Positions 7,354 through 16,158 of a stretch of 32,229 nucleotides of DNA are shown here, piece by piece. How positions within the stretch are numbered: position 1 is the first letter of the stretch; every line of letters starts with the position of its first letter. The stretch covers positions 1 to 32,229 of the forward strand of contig CALVBW010000024.1 of assembly GCA_944325945.1 (NCBI GenBank), written 5' to 3'. The notes beneath the pieces were generated by a model. That model was given only the letters and a program-made list of their open reading frames with translations. It searched no databases and was not told where the DNA came from. This stretch comes from Candidatus Gastranaerophilales bacterium (GTDB lineage Bacteria; Cyanobacteriota; Vampirovibrionia; Gastranaerophilales; Gastranaerophilaceae). The translations under genes and the position numbers were made by a program.

Positions 7354-9015
7354 ATGGCAACAGATGGCGTTACATTTGCTGGTGGAGAATCACCGTTGCA
7401 CAATTTGAAACTTTTAAGAAAACAACAAAGAAAAACATGGAAAAACGCTGCAAAAGCATTAAATTATGTCAATGCAAATCAAACTACAGGAATTAGTGCC
7501 CAACAGATAAATGATCTGGTCGGCATTGGAAGAGCCAGATCTTATAATCAAGTTCAATCTTATGCAAAAGAGTTTGAACAGGCATTTTTAAGACGTGATG
7601 CTTTAAATTATGTCAATGCAAATCAGACAAGAGGAATTAATGCTCAACAGATAAATGATCTGGTCGGTATTGGAAGAGCCAGATCTTATAACCAAGTTCA
7701 ATCTTATGCAAAAGAATTTGAACAGGCACTTTTAAGAAATGATGCTTTAAAAGCTGCACGAGAAGCAAGCAAACCGGTACACATAACTGCTGAACAAATA
7801 GACAGAACCCTGAGAATCGGTTCCGGTAGAACACCCCAGCAGTTGGAAGCCTATGCAAAAGAATTTGAACAGGCACTTTTAAGAAATGATGCTTTAAAAG
7901 CTGCACGAGAAGCAAGCAAACCGGTACACATAACTGCCGAACAAATAGACAGAACTCTGAGAATCGGTTCCGGTAGAACACCCCAGCAGTTGGAAGCTTA
8001 TGCAAAAGAATTCAAACAGGCATTAGGAACTAAGGGTGGCAAATTTGGTACATTAGGCAACTTCTTTAAAGGTGCAAAAGGTAAATATGCGATTGCAGGT
8101 GCTGCGGCAGCACTTCTTATTGGCGGCGGAATAGCTCTGTTTGGCGGGAAAAAAGATAAAGAAGAAGCTGTTCCTGAAAAAACTGATGGTATTGTTATAC
8201 CTGAAATTAAAGAACCGGACAAAACAGTGCCCGTAGATGAACAACCGGAGGCAAAACCGGATGATGCACCGACTGCTGATGTAATTAAACCGGCTGACGG
8301 TTCCGGAATTCCTGCAGGTGTTGTTCCTGATGATGAAGAACCTGAGGTAAAACCGGAAAAAGATACTCCTGCGGCTGTTCCTGAGGATAAAAAACCTGAG
8401 GTAAAACCGGAAGAAGATACTCCTGCGGCTGTTCCTGAGGATGAAAAACCTGAGGTAAAACCGGAAAAAGATACTCCTGCAGCTGTTCCTGAGGATGAAA
8501 AACCTGAGGTAAAACCGGAAGAAGATACGCCTGCGGCTGTTCCTGAGGATGAAGAACCTGAGGCAGAACCGGAAGTTCCGACTGCTGAACCATCAAATGA
8601 AAATGCAGCTATTATTGGCTCACTACAGGATCAAATTCGTGCAAATAAGGCAGAAAATAAAGAATTACGTAACGAAATAAAAGAAATTCGCAAAGCAGAA
8701 CGTAAAGAACGACAAGCGGAAAGATTAGCGGAATTTCAGGCAGAACAGGAAGCACGAAAAGAACAATGGGCACAAATACAGGCAGAAAGAGCCATTAAAC
8801 GTGCAGAAAGAACTGCAAGAAATAGAATAAAACGTGCAGAACGTCAGGCTAAATTTGAAGAAGCACAAGCATTAAGACAGGCACAGGCTGCGGAACAAAG
8901 AGCAATAAATGCAGAAATACGTGCAATTAGACAGGAAGCACAAAAAGAAATACGTAGAATTCGTTTAGAAACCAGAAAAGACGTTTTGGAATATAAACTT
9001 GAACAAATCGCATAG
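7354..9015 (+). CDS. Lineage-specific repeat protein with one membrane helix and coiled coil
   Basis: I do not recognise a family. From the ATG at 7354, which has GGAGG five bases upstream, the 553-residue protein has five parts. Residues 1-34 contain VTFAGG at 6-11. Four tandem repeats of about 48 residues follow at 35-224, in two pairs. Each ends in a Q-x-x-S/A-Y-A-K-E-F-x-Q-A segment and holds a helical A-Q-Q-I or A-E-Q-I element. One hydrophobic helix lies at about 245-263. An acidic Pro/Glu/Lys-rich stalk follows at about 270-410, with 18-residue repeats. The last part, 415-553, is a highly charged Arg/Lys/Glu coiled coil. The domain order suggests a membrane-anchored scaffold with a spacer and a long helical rod. 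No signal peptide is seen. Function is unknown. Confidence 0.85.
   Translation: MATDGVTFAGGESPLHNLKLLRKQQRKTWKNAAKALNYVNANQTTGISAQQINDLVGIGRARSYNQVQSYAKEFEQAFLRRDALNYVNANQTRGINAQQINDLVGIGRARSYNQVQSYAKEFEQALLRNDALKAAREASKPVHITAEQIDRTLRIGSGRTPQQLEAYAKEFEQALLRNDALKAAREASKPVHITAEQIDRTLRIGSGRTPQQLEAYAKEFKQALGTKGGKFGTLGNFFKGAKGKYAIAGAAAALLIGGGIALFGGKKDKEEAVPEKTDGIVIPEIKEPDKTVPVDEQPEAKPDDAPTADVIKPADGSGIPAGVVPDDEEPEVKPEKDTPAAVPEDKKPEVKPEEDTPAAVPEDEKPEVKPEKDTPAAVPEDEKPEVKPEEDTPAAVPEDEEPEAEPEVPTAEPSNENAAIIGSLQDQIRANKAENKELRNEIKEIRKAERKERQAERLAEFQAEQEARKEQWAQIQAERAIKRAERTARNRIKRAERQAKFEEAQALRQAQAAEQRAINAEIRAIRQEAQKEIRRIRLETRKDVLEYKLEQIA
7456..8026 (+). repeat. Four tandem coding repeats of about 144-147 bp
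   Basis: Units begin near 7456, 7600, 7744 and 7891. Units 1 and 2 are nearly identical to each other. Units 3 and 4 are also nearly identical, and share the C-terminal A-K-E-F-x-Q-A part with 1 and 2. The pairs look like two recent duplications on top of an older one. All units keep the reading frame. Confidence 0.9.
8341..8571 (+). repeat. 54-bp tandem repeats encoding a Pro-Glu-Val-Lys stalk
   Basis: Unit starts at 8341, 8395, 8449 and 8503 give an exact 54-bp period, with a decayed fifth at 8557. Each encodes 18 residues (P-E-V-K-P-E-x-D-T-P-A-A-V-P-E-D-x-K). Copies differ at only a few bases, so unit number probably varies between strains. Confidence 0.92.
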
Positions 9016-9032
9016 TGTGATATTTATCATAA

Positions 9033-9064
9033 AAAAGACCGCTTTAAAAAAAGCGGTCTTTTCA
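9033..9064. terminator. Bidirectional terminator between the repeat-protein gene and fba
   Basis: AAAAGACCGCTTT at 9033-9045 pairs perfectly with 9050-9062 around an AAAA loop, with A and T runs on the two sides. It can serve both convergent genes. Confidence 0.9.
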
Positions 9065-9079
9065 TATTGAAAAAAATAA

Positions 9080-10039
9080 TTAGTCTTGAGCATGACCTGC
9101 TGTACCGAGAACGTCACGCATTTTGTGCATAACCATTTCTTTAACAGCAGTTCTTCCCGGTCCCATATATTCTCTCGGGTCGAATTTTTCAGGATGTTCA
9201 ATAAAGAATTCTCTGATAGTTGATGTCATTGCAAGTCTCAAGTCTGTATCAATGTTAATTTTAGCAACACCGTGTTTAGATGCGTAAGCCAGCATTTCTT
9301 CAGGAACACCTTGAGCGTCAGGCAAGTTGCCGCCGAATTTGTTGCATTTTTCAACGAATTCTTTAGGAACAGATGAAGAACCGTGTAAAACTAACGGATA
9401 ATCATAGCCTACAACTGCATTTACAGCTTTTTTAATTTCAGCCAATCTTTCAAAATCAAGTTTAGCTTCGCCTTTGAATTTGTAAGCGCCGTGAGAAGTT
9501 CCGATAGCAACCGCTAATGAATCGCAGCCTGTTTCTTTAACAAATCTTGCTGCTTCTTCAGGATCAGTGTATGTTGAATCTTTAGCGTGAACTTTAACAT
9601 CATCTTCAACGCCTGCGAGTTTACCGAGTTCTGCTTCAACTGAAACTCCGCGCGGATGAGCGTAATCTACAACCTGTTTAGTCAATTTGATGTTTTCTTC
9701 GAGCGGGAATCTTGAACCGTCAATCATAACTGATGAGAAACCGCCGTCGATACATGCTTTACAAATTTCAAAATCAGCACCGTGATCAAGGTGTAAAGCG
9801 ATAGGTACTGTAGTTGTAGCCAGAGCAGCTTCAACCAATTTGATTAAGTATGTCTGGTTAGCATATTTTCTTGCACCTGCTGAAACCTGCAAAATAATAG
9901 GTGATTGAGTTTCTTCAGCAGCTTCTGCAATACCTTGCAAAATTTCCATGTTGTTTACGTTGTAAGCACCGATAGCATATCCGCCTGCCAATGCTTTTTT
10001 GAACATCTCTCCTGTTCCAACTAATTTTCTTTCACTCAT
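9080..10039 (-). CDS. fba: Class II fructose-1,6-bisphosphate aldolase
   Basis: It splits fructose 1,6-bisphosphate into dihydroxyacetone phosphate and glyceraldehyde 3-phosphate in glycolysis, using zinc. The 319-residue protein shows YNVNNME near 26 and LHLDHG with His83, Asp85 and His86 (catalytic Asp and zinc ligand). It also shows SVEAELG, AIGTSHGAYKF with a zinc-ligand His, VLHGSSSVP, and KINIDTDLR in the phosphate-binding loop. This is the class IIB pattern. The open frame extends 18 codons further, but the ATG at 10039 has AAGGAG seven bases upstream on the minus strand and gives the normal N-terminus. Confidence 0.96.
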   Translation of the reverse strand: MSERKLVGTGEMFKKALAGGYAIGAYNVNNMEILQGIAEAAEETQSPIILQVSAGARKYANQTYLIKLVEAALATTTVPIALHLDHGADFEICKACIDGGFSSVMIDGSRFPLEENIKLTKQVVDYAHPRGVSVEAELGKLAGVEDDVKVHAKDSTYTDPEEAARFVKETGCDSLAVAIGTSHGAYKFKGEAKLDFERLAEIKKAVNAVVGYDYPLVLHGSSSVPKEFVEKCNKFGGNLPDAQGVPEEMLAYASKHGVAKINIDTDLRLAMTSTIREFFIEHPEKFDPREYMGPGRTAVKEMVMHKMRDVLGTAGHAQD

Positions 10040-10159
10040 TTGAGTTCTCCTTCTTTTGTAAAATTTTACACACATCAAGTGTATTACAAACATTTATGGA
10101 TTACAAGCAAAAAAGTTTTTCAGGATATCGTTAAGATATATTAAATTTGTTCAAAACTC

Positions 10160-10188
10160 TTTACAAACCTGAAAAACATTGCTATAAT
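10160..10188 (+). promoter_or_regulatory. Sigma70 promoter of the 369-residue protein gene
   Basis: TTTACA (10160-10165), 17-base spacer, consensus TATAAT (10183-10188). The 5' leader would be about 95 bases long. Confidence 0.75.
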
Positions 10189-10290
10189 AGGCTCAAAAGG
10201 TTAGTGAATTGAAAAAATTAAATATTAATGGTAGCAAAAAAGGTTTTTAGGTGTTTTCTGATGAAAAAGTACTAAAAACAAGGAGTTGTT

Positions 10291-11400
10291 ATGGCAATTC
10301 AAGCAATATCAAGTGTTACGAATAAGGGTTATTCAAATATAAGTTTTGGAAAACGCGGGGAAAAACCTGTAAAAAATCATAACGTTACAAGTCCGATGAA
10401 AGCGGTTCCGCTTGCGGTATTAATAGCAATGAGCCCTTTGACAACAACAAATGCGGAAAATATTATGAGAGCCGAAAGCAATGCAAATACGATTGAACTT
10501 GCTCAAAATCCGCAATCCAGAGTGCTTATGTATGCCGAAGGTTTCACCTCACAAAACGGAACAAAAGTTGCTGTCATGGCGTTCAACACAAAAGGCGGCA
10601 CCGACAGCTTTGATCAAATTTTGTTGAAAGCCGGTGAGTTTACTTTTGAGGCTAAGGATCTTGTGGATAGAGAAATTTATTTATATACCGGAAATAAAGG
10701 CAAAGAAGGACCTTTAACGTATAAAGAAGTTATTGCTGAAACTGAGATTGAAGGTAAAAAAGAAAGATTTAGTTTTCTTGATCCTAATATTGTAAATTAT
10801 GTGGAAGCTATTGTGTCTCAGCCGACAAACCAAAGTAATCTTCAAGGTGTCCGTAAAGCTCATAATAATCTTATTATTGCTAATTCAAAAGGCGATTTGC
10901 TTTTTGTTGATGATAAATATTTGAATCAGGTATTTTTGCCAGCTATGAAAAAAGCTTTTGAAATTTCTTCATCAGGTGATGAAATAATCAACCGTAAGAT
11001 GAAAGAGCAGTTAAATGCTCAAGAATTGAAGAATATCGAAGTAGAGGGATTATATGGAAATTATAAATTAAGATTTTATGACATAGACGGTAATAAAGAT
11101 AATTATGAGCATATTTATATCCAAAATGACAGCGGCAAAGAATTCTTAATTACAGGAATTAATCAAATAGATGGCAGACTTCATGGTGTAGACAAAATGT
11201 TATCAATGGGACAAATTTATGCTATTTTGTCTCAGCCCAACATTATGGCTGCCGCGGCAGGTGAAACGCCTTATATCATGACTGATGATATACTTGCAAA
11301 GGAAATTGTTGATGCCATGTCATCACCAGAATATAATAAGGATAAAGGTACAATATCAATTACAAGTAAAACCTCAAATTTAGCTCTTGGTGATGAATAA
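10291..11400 (+). CDS. Lineage-specific protein with N-terminal SFG motif and hydrophobic segment
   Basis: No family recognised. The 369-residue protein starts at an ATG with AAGGAG seven bases upstream. Residues 16-21 read NISFGK. A hydrophobic stretch at about 38-50 (AVPLAVLIAMSPL) ends near an N-A-E site, like an atypical signal peptide placed 35 residues in. The remainder is mixed alpha/beta and soluble, with no cysteine pairs and no catalytic motif I can name. The architecture resembles the 141-residue protein at 25269: F-S/G motif, basic residues, hydrophobic segment, A-x-A-like end. It may be exported. It is followed by the 834-residue gene 96 bases later. Confidence 0.75.
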   Translation: MAIQAISSVTNKGYSNISFGKRGEKPVKNHNVTSPMKAVPLAVLIAMSPLTTTNAENIMRAESNANTIELAQNPQSRVLMYAEGFTSQNGTKVAVMAFNTKGGTDSFDQILLKAGEFTFEAKDLVDREIYLYTGNKGKEGPLTYKEVIAETEIEGKKERFSFLDPNIVNYVEAIVSQPTNQSNLQGVRKAHNNLIIANSKGDLLFVDDKYLNQVFLPAMKKAFEISSSGDEIINRKMKEQLNAQELKNIEVEGLYGNYKLRFYDIDGNKDNYEHIYIQNDSGKEFLITGINQIDGRLHGVDKMLSMGQIYAILSQPNIMAAAAGETPYIMTDDILAKEIVDAMSSPEYNKDKGTISITSKTSNLALGDE

Positions 11401-11496
11401 TTATATGTAAACAAATGTAACAACATGAAAACATGCTGAAATAGAGCATTTGGGAATGTTTTTATATAAATAAGTGTTAAAAACAGAGAGAAAATA

Positions 11497-14001
11497 ATGG
11501 CTTTTGGTGACAGTAAAATTCAACAGAATGTGAGTGTAACTCCTACGCAAAACGCACATACAAGTGCTGTTACATCCGGTACGGCGGATAGTGCTGCAAT
11601 TGTCGTGCCTGTTTCTGTTGATGAAGAAGCATTAAAATTATTGGGTTTGACACCGGAACAATATACTTTGCTTTCGCCTGAGGAAAAAGCTAAAGTAAAT
11701 AATCAGATTAAGCAAATTATAAATAAGGCTGATGAGCCTAATTTTGGGATAACAGGTTTATCTGTAGAAAAAACGAATACAAAGGCTACAGATGACCAAT
11801 TAGCACCAACAGATAATCCTATAGAAGTAAAAGCCGAAGTCCAAAATAAAGAAAGTATTCTGCGTGATGATATTCCTAAGCAAACTATAACAGAAAAAGA
11901 CTGGAAACAATTGTCGCCGGAACAGAGGTGGACTCTTGCGCAGGCCAAAATGGATGAACTGTTAAAAGATGTTCCTGAAGATCAAAAAGATGCTGCAAGA
12001 CAAGAGCTATTAGACAATCGCATAAAACAAACACGTGGATTTTCTGACGAGCGTTGGGCGAATATGTCTGATGCACGTAAAGAACGTTTGCGTGAACGAT
12101 TCAAGTCTGATTATAATTTGGTTATTGAAAACGGATTTACAAAAGAAGATATTTCGGCATTATCATATGAAGAAAAACTCCATTTAGATATTGAGACAAA
12201 AGACAAACAAATTAAAAAATTAACCGAGTCTTTAAAAGATATGTCAATAAATTATGAAGCCGGCAGCATAGAAAACCCTGAAGAGGTACGTGAAAATAAA
12301 GAAAAATTAATAGCTAAACTAAAAGCCGACCAAGAAAAAATGATTCAAAATGATGAGTTGTTTGAGGCTATAAAATCTTTTGGTGAGACTCTTTCAATAA
12401 AACCTTCTATTGATATTAAAACCAATCCCGTAGCTGAATTATCAAAATATAAACAAGATGTAATAAATTTTGAAGAAGTCCTATCTGGAAATAAATCTGG
12501 GGATTCCAAAGTGCCGATTTATCCGGAATTACCCGGAACAAAGAGGGAACAGGAAAAAACATCTTTTGAAAGAGATTTTAAAACGCTGTATGGACATGAA
12601 TTTGATGCCCAAAATGAGGCTGACATAACTAAATTTAAAAAAATAATGGCGAATAAATTTAAAGAACTTCCCCAGGAAGAACAGACAATGGCTCGACTTA
12701 GTTATTTTAATGGAGTAGTTCTGGAATTGGCAGAGAAAACACAATCTCCTAACAAGAAAGTAAGCCAAAAAGCGGAAGATGATTTAAATATTATAATAGA
12801 CACAGCTACAGATTTGGGTATTACGAAAGATTTAATCGACAGAATGGCTAGAGGAGAGAAGTTATCTCAAGAAGAAATTCAAACTTTAAATGCAGCGTTG
12901 GGTGATTTATCCGGAGTAATCCATAAAACAATAAAAGCACCAAGTATTCATAAAAAAAATTTAGCTAAAGATATTGCTACTATACAGGGCTATATGCTTG
13001 CGGATTACGGTGTGAAACCCAGTGATGAATTTAACAATATGTATAAAAACGACAAATACACAGAATTCGTCGGTGACGGTTTAAGACTAGTTAAAAATTC
13101 AAAAGCTGTCGGCGGCTATTTAAAAACAATGTTGCCGCAATTGGCTGCAAGTGTTCAATCTTCTGAATTTGATAAGAACATGTTGTCTTATGCCGATACT
13201 TTTGAAGATGATAATGACAAAATTGAATTCCAAAAGCAATTGTTTGATATAGTTGGTGATTTGGCTGTTGAAAACCAGAGCCATGCTTTTAAAACAACAA
13301 TGTCATCAAAATTCGACGAGGTTCAGGAATATGCCGCAAGTAATATCTACAAATTGGACGAAAGCGTCAGAGATTGGGCAAGCGAGTATACCAAATCTCT
13401 CGGCAAAGAAAATCTTACAGATGCCATAAGAACCGAGCCTCCTGCACCTGATAATATTTCGGACAGGACATCTGCAAATAATTCTGATCCGGTATCTGAA
13501 ACTTATAACAACAGTCCTGTTACGAATACTATTATTAACAATCAGCCTTCTGTAATGGTTTCTTATGATGATTTGACTCCGAATACTCAAACGGTCTATA
13601 ACACAATTGAAACTACTGACGGTATGATTTCACATGATGATGCCGTCAAAAACTTCAAACAATTAACAAGAGCAGAACAGGAAAATCTTTTAAAAGCATT
13701 ACCTAAAAAATTATTTGACAGATTGCCTGTTACAATATGTGACAACTTCCCTGAACTTGTTCCGGCTTTTGTTGATACAGGAAGAGGCACAGAAATATTC
13801 AGCCGCTGCAGTTCCAGTCTTGTTAAAACTTCTGCGGTGAAATATATGAATACAAGCGGCGATAAAACCCGTAAACAACTTCAAGCATATATGACAGCAC
13901 ATCCTGAGGAATTTAACAAGATGACTCAAGAGGCAGTCTTAGGAAGAAAAGACCAGCCTGATGAACCTAAAAAAACTGTTGATTTTGAAAGAATTGGTTG
14001 A
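11497..14001 (+). CDS. Large lineage-specific helical repeat protein
   Basis: No family recognised. The 834-residue protein is hydrophilic and mostly helical, with no membrane segment or signal peptide. A degenerate helical repeat with the core L-S-P-E-E/Q-K/R recurs at about 50-75 (LLSPEEKAKV), 130-150 (QLSPEQRWTL), 187-205 (MSDARKERL) and 220-235 (LSYEEKLHL). Near the C-terminus (about 720-830) a related L-T-R-A-E-Q-E-N-L-L element leads into a Pro-rich L-P-K-K-L-F-D-R-L-P segment. Start is ATG after GAGAG, a weak ribosome site. It may be cotranscribed with the 369-residue gene. A structural or secreted effector-like role is only a guess. Confidence 0.75.
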   Translation: MAFGDSKIQQNVSVTPTQNAHTSAVTSGTADSAAIVVPVSVDEEALKLLGLTPEQYTLLSPEEKAKVNNQIKQIINKADEPNFGITGLSVEKTNTKATDDQLAPTDNPIEVKAEVQNKESILRDDIPKQTITEKDWKQLSPEQRWTLAQAKMDELLKDVPEDQKDAARQELLDNRIKQTRGFSDERWANMSDARKERLRERFKSDYNLVIENGFTKEDISALSYEEKLHLDIETKDKQIKKLTESLKDMSINYEAGSIENPEEVRENKEKLIAKLKADQEKMIQNDELFEAIKSFGETLSIKPSIDIKTNPVAELSKYKQDVINFEEVLSGNKSGDSKVPIYPELPGTKREQEKTSFERDFKTLYGHEFDAQNEADITKFKKIMANKFKELPQEEQTMARLSYFNGVVLELAEKTQSPNKKVSQKAEDDLNIIIDTATDLGITKDLIDRMARGEKLSQEEIQTLNAALGDLSGVIHKTIKAPSIHKKNLAKDIATIQGYMLADYGVKPSDEFNNMYKNDKYTEFVGDGLRLVKNSKAVGGYLKTMLPQLAASVQSSEFDKNMLSYADTFEDDNDKIEFQKQLFDIVGDLAVENQSHAFKTTMSSKFDEVQEYAASNIYKLDESVRDWASEYTKSLGKENLTDAIRTEPPAPDNISDRTSANNSDPVSETYNNSPVTNTIINNQPSVMVSYDDLTPNTQTVYNTIETTDGMISHDDAVKNFKQLTRAEQENLLKALPKKLFDRLPVTICDNFPELVPAFVDTGRGTEIFSRCSSSLVKTSAVKYMNTSGDKTRKQLQAYMTAHPEEFNKMTQEAVLGRKDQPDEPKKTVDFERIG

Positions 14002-14051
14002 TTTTTTGATATGTTTGTAATTTAATTGTCTTACAGCGGTTTATTTATGAG

Positions 14052-14135
14052 ATTCTGAAACACCTACCGGCTACGCCGACGGATACAGGCTCACACAACT
14101 CGTTCCTCGTTGGTTCGTTTTGTAAAGCTCAGAAT
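14052..14135. repeat. Small REP/MITE-like element upstream of ispH
   Basis: The 84-bp stretch is bounded by perfect 7-bp inverted ends ATTCTGA (14052-14058) and TCAGAAT (14129-14135). It contains an internal GC-rich near-palindrome (CCGGCTACGCCGACGG). Its composition is clearly more GC-rich than the flanks. The right end contains the first bases of the ispH ATG. Being a dispersed repeat is inferred, as only one copy lies in this window. Confidence 0.5.
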
Positions 14136-15051
14136 GACAAATATTAATCCGCGAGTCCAAAAGAAAGAAGACAATTTTAAATTGCCGAAAGAAATTATTT
14201 TAGCAAAACACGCGGGATTTTGCTACGGCGTGAAAAGAGCCGTTGAAACCGCTAAAAAATTAAAAGCCGAAAACCCTGATAAAAATGTTTTTGTGCTGGG
14301 TGAACTTATCCATAACACTCAGGTTATTCACGAATTGGAAAGCTTAGGGATAAAAACCTTAACCGAAATTCCTGAAAAAGGCGAAGGGATTTGTGTTATC
14401 AGAAGTCATGGCGAAAGCCCGCAGGTTATTGAAAGAATTAAACAAGCAGGTTTTGAACCTGTGGATTTGACCTGCCCAGACGTCAAAAAGGTACAGCAAA
14501 AAGCAATTGAACTTGCAAAAGACGGGTATTATGTAGTTATTGTCGGGAAATCCGAACACCCCGAAGTCATTGCGATTAAGGCAAATGCCGAACTCTATAC
14601 CGACAAAGTAGTTGTTGCAAGTTCCGTTGAAAAATTAAAACCGCTTGAGGCTGAATTAAAATCACACAAAAAAATCGGAGTGGTTGTTCAAACAACTCAA
14701 AGAATTACAACCCTGACGCCGATTGTGGAATATCTGACGACTATAGCAAAAGAATTACACGTAGCAAATACAATCTGCGCAAGCACTTCCATGCGCCAGA
14801 CCGAGGCAAAAGAATTGGCGCAAAACAGTAACCTTATGATTGTTGTTGGTTCCAAAAAAAGCGCCAACACCACCCATTTGGCTGAAATTTTGAAAGATAT
14901 TACAAAAACAATTCACATTGAAAACGACGAAGAATTGGAAAATTATGTTGAATTAATTGAAAATGCTGAAAAAATTTCAATCACCGCAGGGGCTTCTACC
15001 CCTCAAGAAGTTATTGAAAAAGTAATTAATAAAATTAGAAAAGGAGAATAA
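14134..15051 (+). CDS. ispH: 4-hydroxy-3-methylbut-2-enyl diphosphate reductase
   Basis: IspH is the last enzyme of the MEP isoprenoid pathway, making IPP and DMAPP with a [4Fe-4S] cluster. The three cluster cysteines are Cys30 (HAGFCYGV), Cys114 (DLTCPDV) and Cys215 (NTICASTS). His60 (GELIHN), His142 and Glu144 (SEHPEV) are the expected substrate and proton-relay residues. Length is 305 residues from ATG 14134, slightly long because about 18 residues precede the usual IILAKHAGFC start. There is no clear Shine-Dalgarno, and the ATG lies in the end of a repeat element. A TTG at 14110 is an alternative start. The stop is one base from the rpsA start. Confidence 0.94.
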   Translation: MTNINPRVQKKEDNFKLPKEIILAKHAGFCYGVKRAVETAKKLKAENPDKNVFVLGELIHNTQVIHELESLGIKTLTEIPEKGEGICVIRSHGESPQVIERIKQAGFEPVDLTCPDVKKVQQKAIELAKDGYYVVIVGKSEHPEVIAIKANAELYTDKVVVASSVEKLKPLEAELKSHKKIGVVVQTTQRITTLTPIVEYLTTIAKELHVANTICASTSMRQTEAKELAQNSNLMIVVGSKKSANTTHLAEILKDITKTIHIENDEELENYVELIENAEKISITAGASTPQEVIEKVINKIRKGE

Positions 15052-15052
15052 A

Positions 15053-16126
15053 ATGACAGCAACATTAGAAAAAACATCAATGGATGAATTTGAAAAACTT
15101 TTGGAAGAAAGCTTTTCAAAATCTTATTCAGTAGCCGATATCGTTGAAGGTACGGTTGCAAAAAAAGAACAGGACGGATATTTAATCAGTATTCGCGGTG
15201 CAAAAACAGAAGCATTTTTACCGAATAAAGAAATTCCGTCAGGCGAAGGCGCTGAAACTCTTGAAATCGGCGACGAAAAAGAATTCTACGTTTTAAAAGA
15301 AGAAAATGACGAAGACGGAATGATTTTGTCACTTAAACGTATTGCATTTGCTCAAGCATGGGCACAATTGAATGACGCAAAAGTTCAGGGCGACACTATC
15401 TTAGCAAAAGTTGTTTCAATCGTAAAAGGCGGCGTTCTGGTTGACGTGGCTGATTTGAAAGGATTTATCCCGTCATCACAATTGAGAACCGGCACTCCGT
15501 TCGACGGTCTGGTTGATCAGAAGATTGAAGTTAAAGTTCTTGAAGCTGATCCTAAGAAAAATAAATTAATCCTTTCTCAGCGTATGGCTGTAGCGGAACA
15601 GCGTGATCAGGTTGTTGATAATATCTTGTCAACTCTTGAAGAAGATCAAATCGTTAAAGGTGAAGTCGTAAGAATCGCTGATTTCGGCGCATTTGTTGAT
15701 ATCAACGGAATTGACGGTTTACTGCCGATTTCCGAAATTTCATGGTCAAGAATCAAACACCCGTCAGATGTAATTTCTCTAGGTGAAACAATTGAAGTTA
15801 AAATTATAAAAATTGATAATGAATTAAAAAGAATTTCATTATCTTTAAAGAGAATGGGTGAAGATCCGTGGCAGCAAATTGAAGGTCAGTTTGAAGAAGG
15901 CCAGGTAATTACTGGTACAGTTAATAAAGTAACCGGTTTCGGCGCATTTATTAACATTTTCCCCGGTGTTGAAGCGTTATTGCCGGTTTCTGAAATGGCA
16001 GAAGAAAACGTTAATCCGTTTAACCAATTCAAAGTTGGCGACAGTGTTGAAGTTTTAATTAAAAAATTCACACCTCAAGAACACAGAATTGCGCTGAGCA
16101 TCAAAGACATCAACAAAGATGCATAA
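15053..16126 (+). CDS. rpsA: 30S ribosomal protein S1 (four S1 domains)
   Basis: S1 proteins bind mRNA on the 30S subunit and aid initiation on structured or weakly matched leaders. The 357-residue protein contains four S1 (OB-fold) units, at about 28-100, 117-182, 198-267 and 284-353. The last two carry the ADFGAFVDI and TGFGAFINI core patterns. E. coli S1 has six, while shorter forms are usual in other phyla. The start is one base after the ispH stop, with AAGGAG inside the end of ispH, so the two are translationally close. ispH-S1 linkage, even fusion, is known in clostridia. A strong terminator follows. Confidence 0.93.
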   Translation: MTATLEKTSMDEFEKLLEESFSKSYSVADIVEGTVAKKEQDGYLISIRGAKTEAFLPNKEIPSGEGAETLEIGDEKEFYVLKEENDEDGMILSLKRIAFAQAWAQLNDAKVQGDTILAKVVSIVKGGVLVDVADLKGFIPSSQLRTGTPFDGLVDQKIEVKVLEADPKKNKLILSQRMAVAEQRDQVVDNILSTLEEDQIVKGEVVRIADFGAFVDINGIDGLLPISEISWSRIKHPSDVISLGETIEVKIIKIDNELKRISLSLKRMGEDPWQQIEGQFEEGQVITGTVNKVTGFGAFINIFPGVEALLPVSEMAEENVNPFNQFKVGDSVEVLIKKFTPQEHRIALSIKDINKDA

Positions 16127-16130
16127 ATTA

Positions 16131-16158
16131 AAAAAAGCTCCCTTTCGGGAGCTTTTTT
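16131..16158. terminator. Bidirectional terminator between rpsA and panC
   Basis: AAAAAAGCTCCC (16131-16142) and GGGAGCTTTTTT (16147-16158) form a perfect stem with a TTTC loop. The panC stop codon abuts it directly, so it ends both convergent operons. Confidence 0.92.

Noticed and set aside
7637-8005. 122-residue minus-strand open frame
   Set aside because: Antisense of the 144-147 bp repeats; no start signal.
8285-8596. 103-residue minus-strand open frame with regular repeats
   Set aside because: It is the antisense translation of the 54-bp coding repeats on the plus strand.
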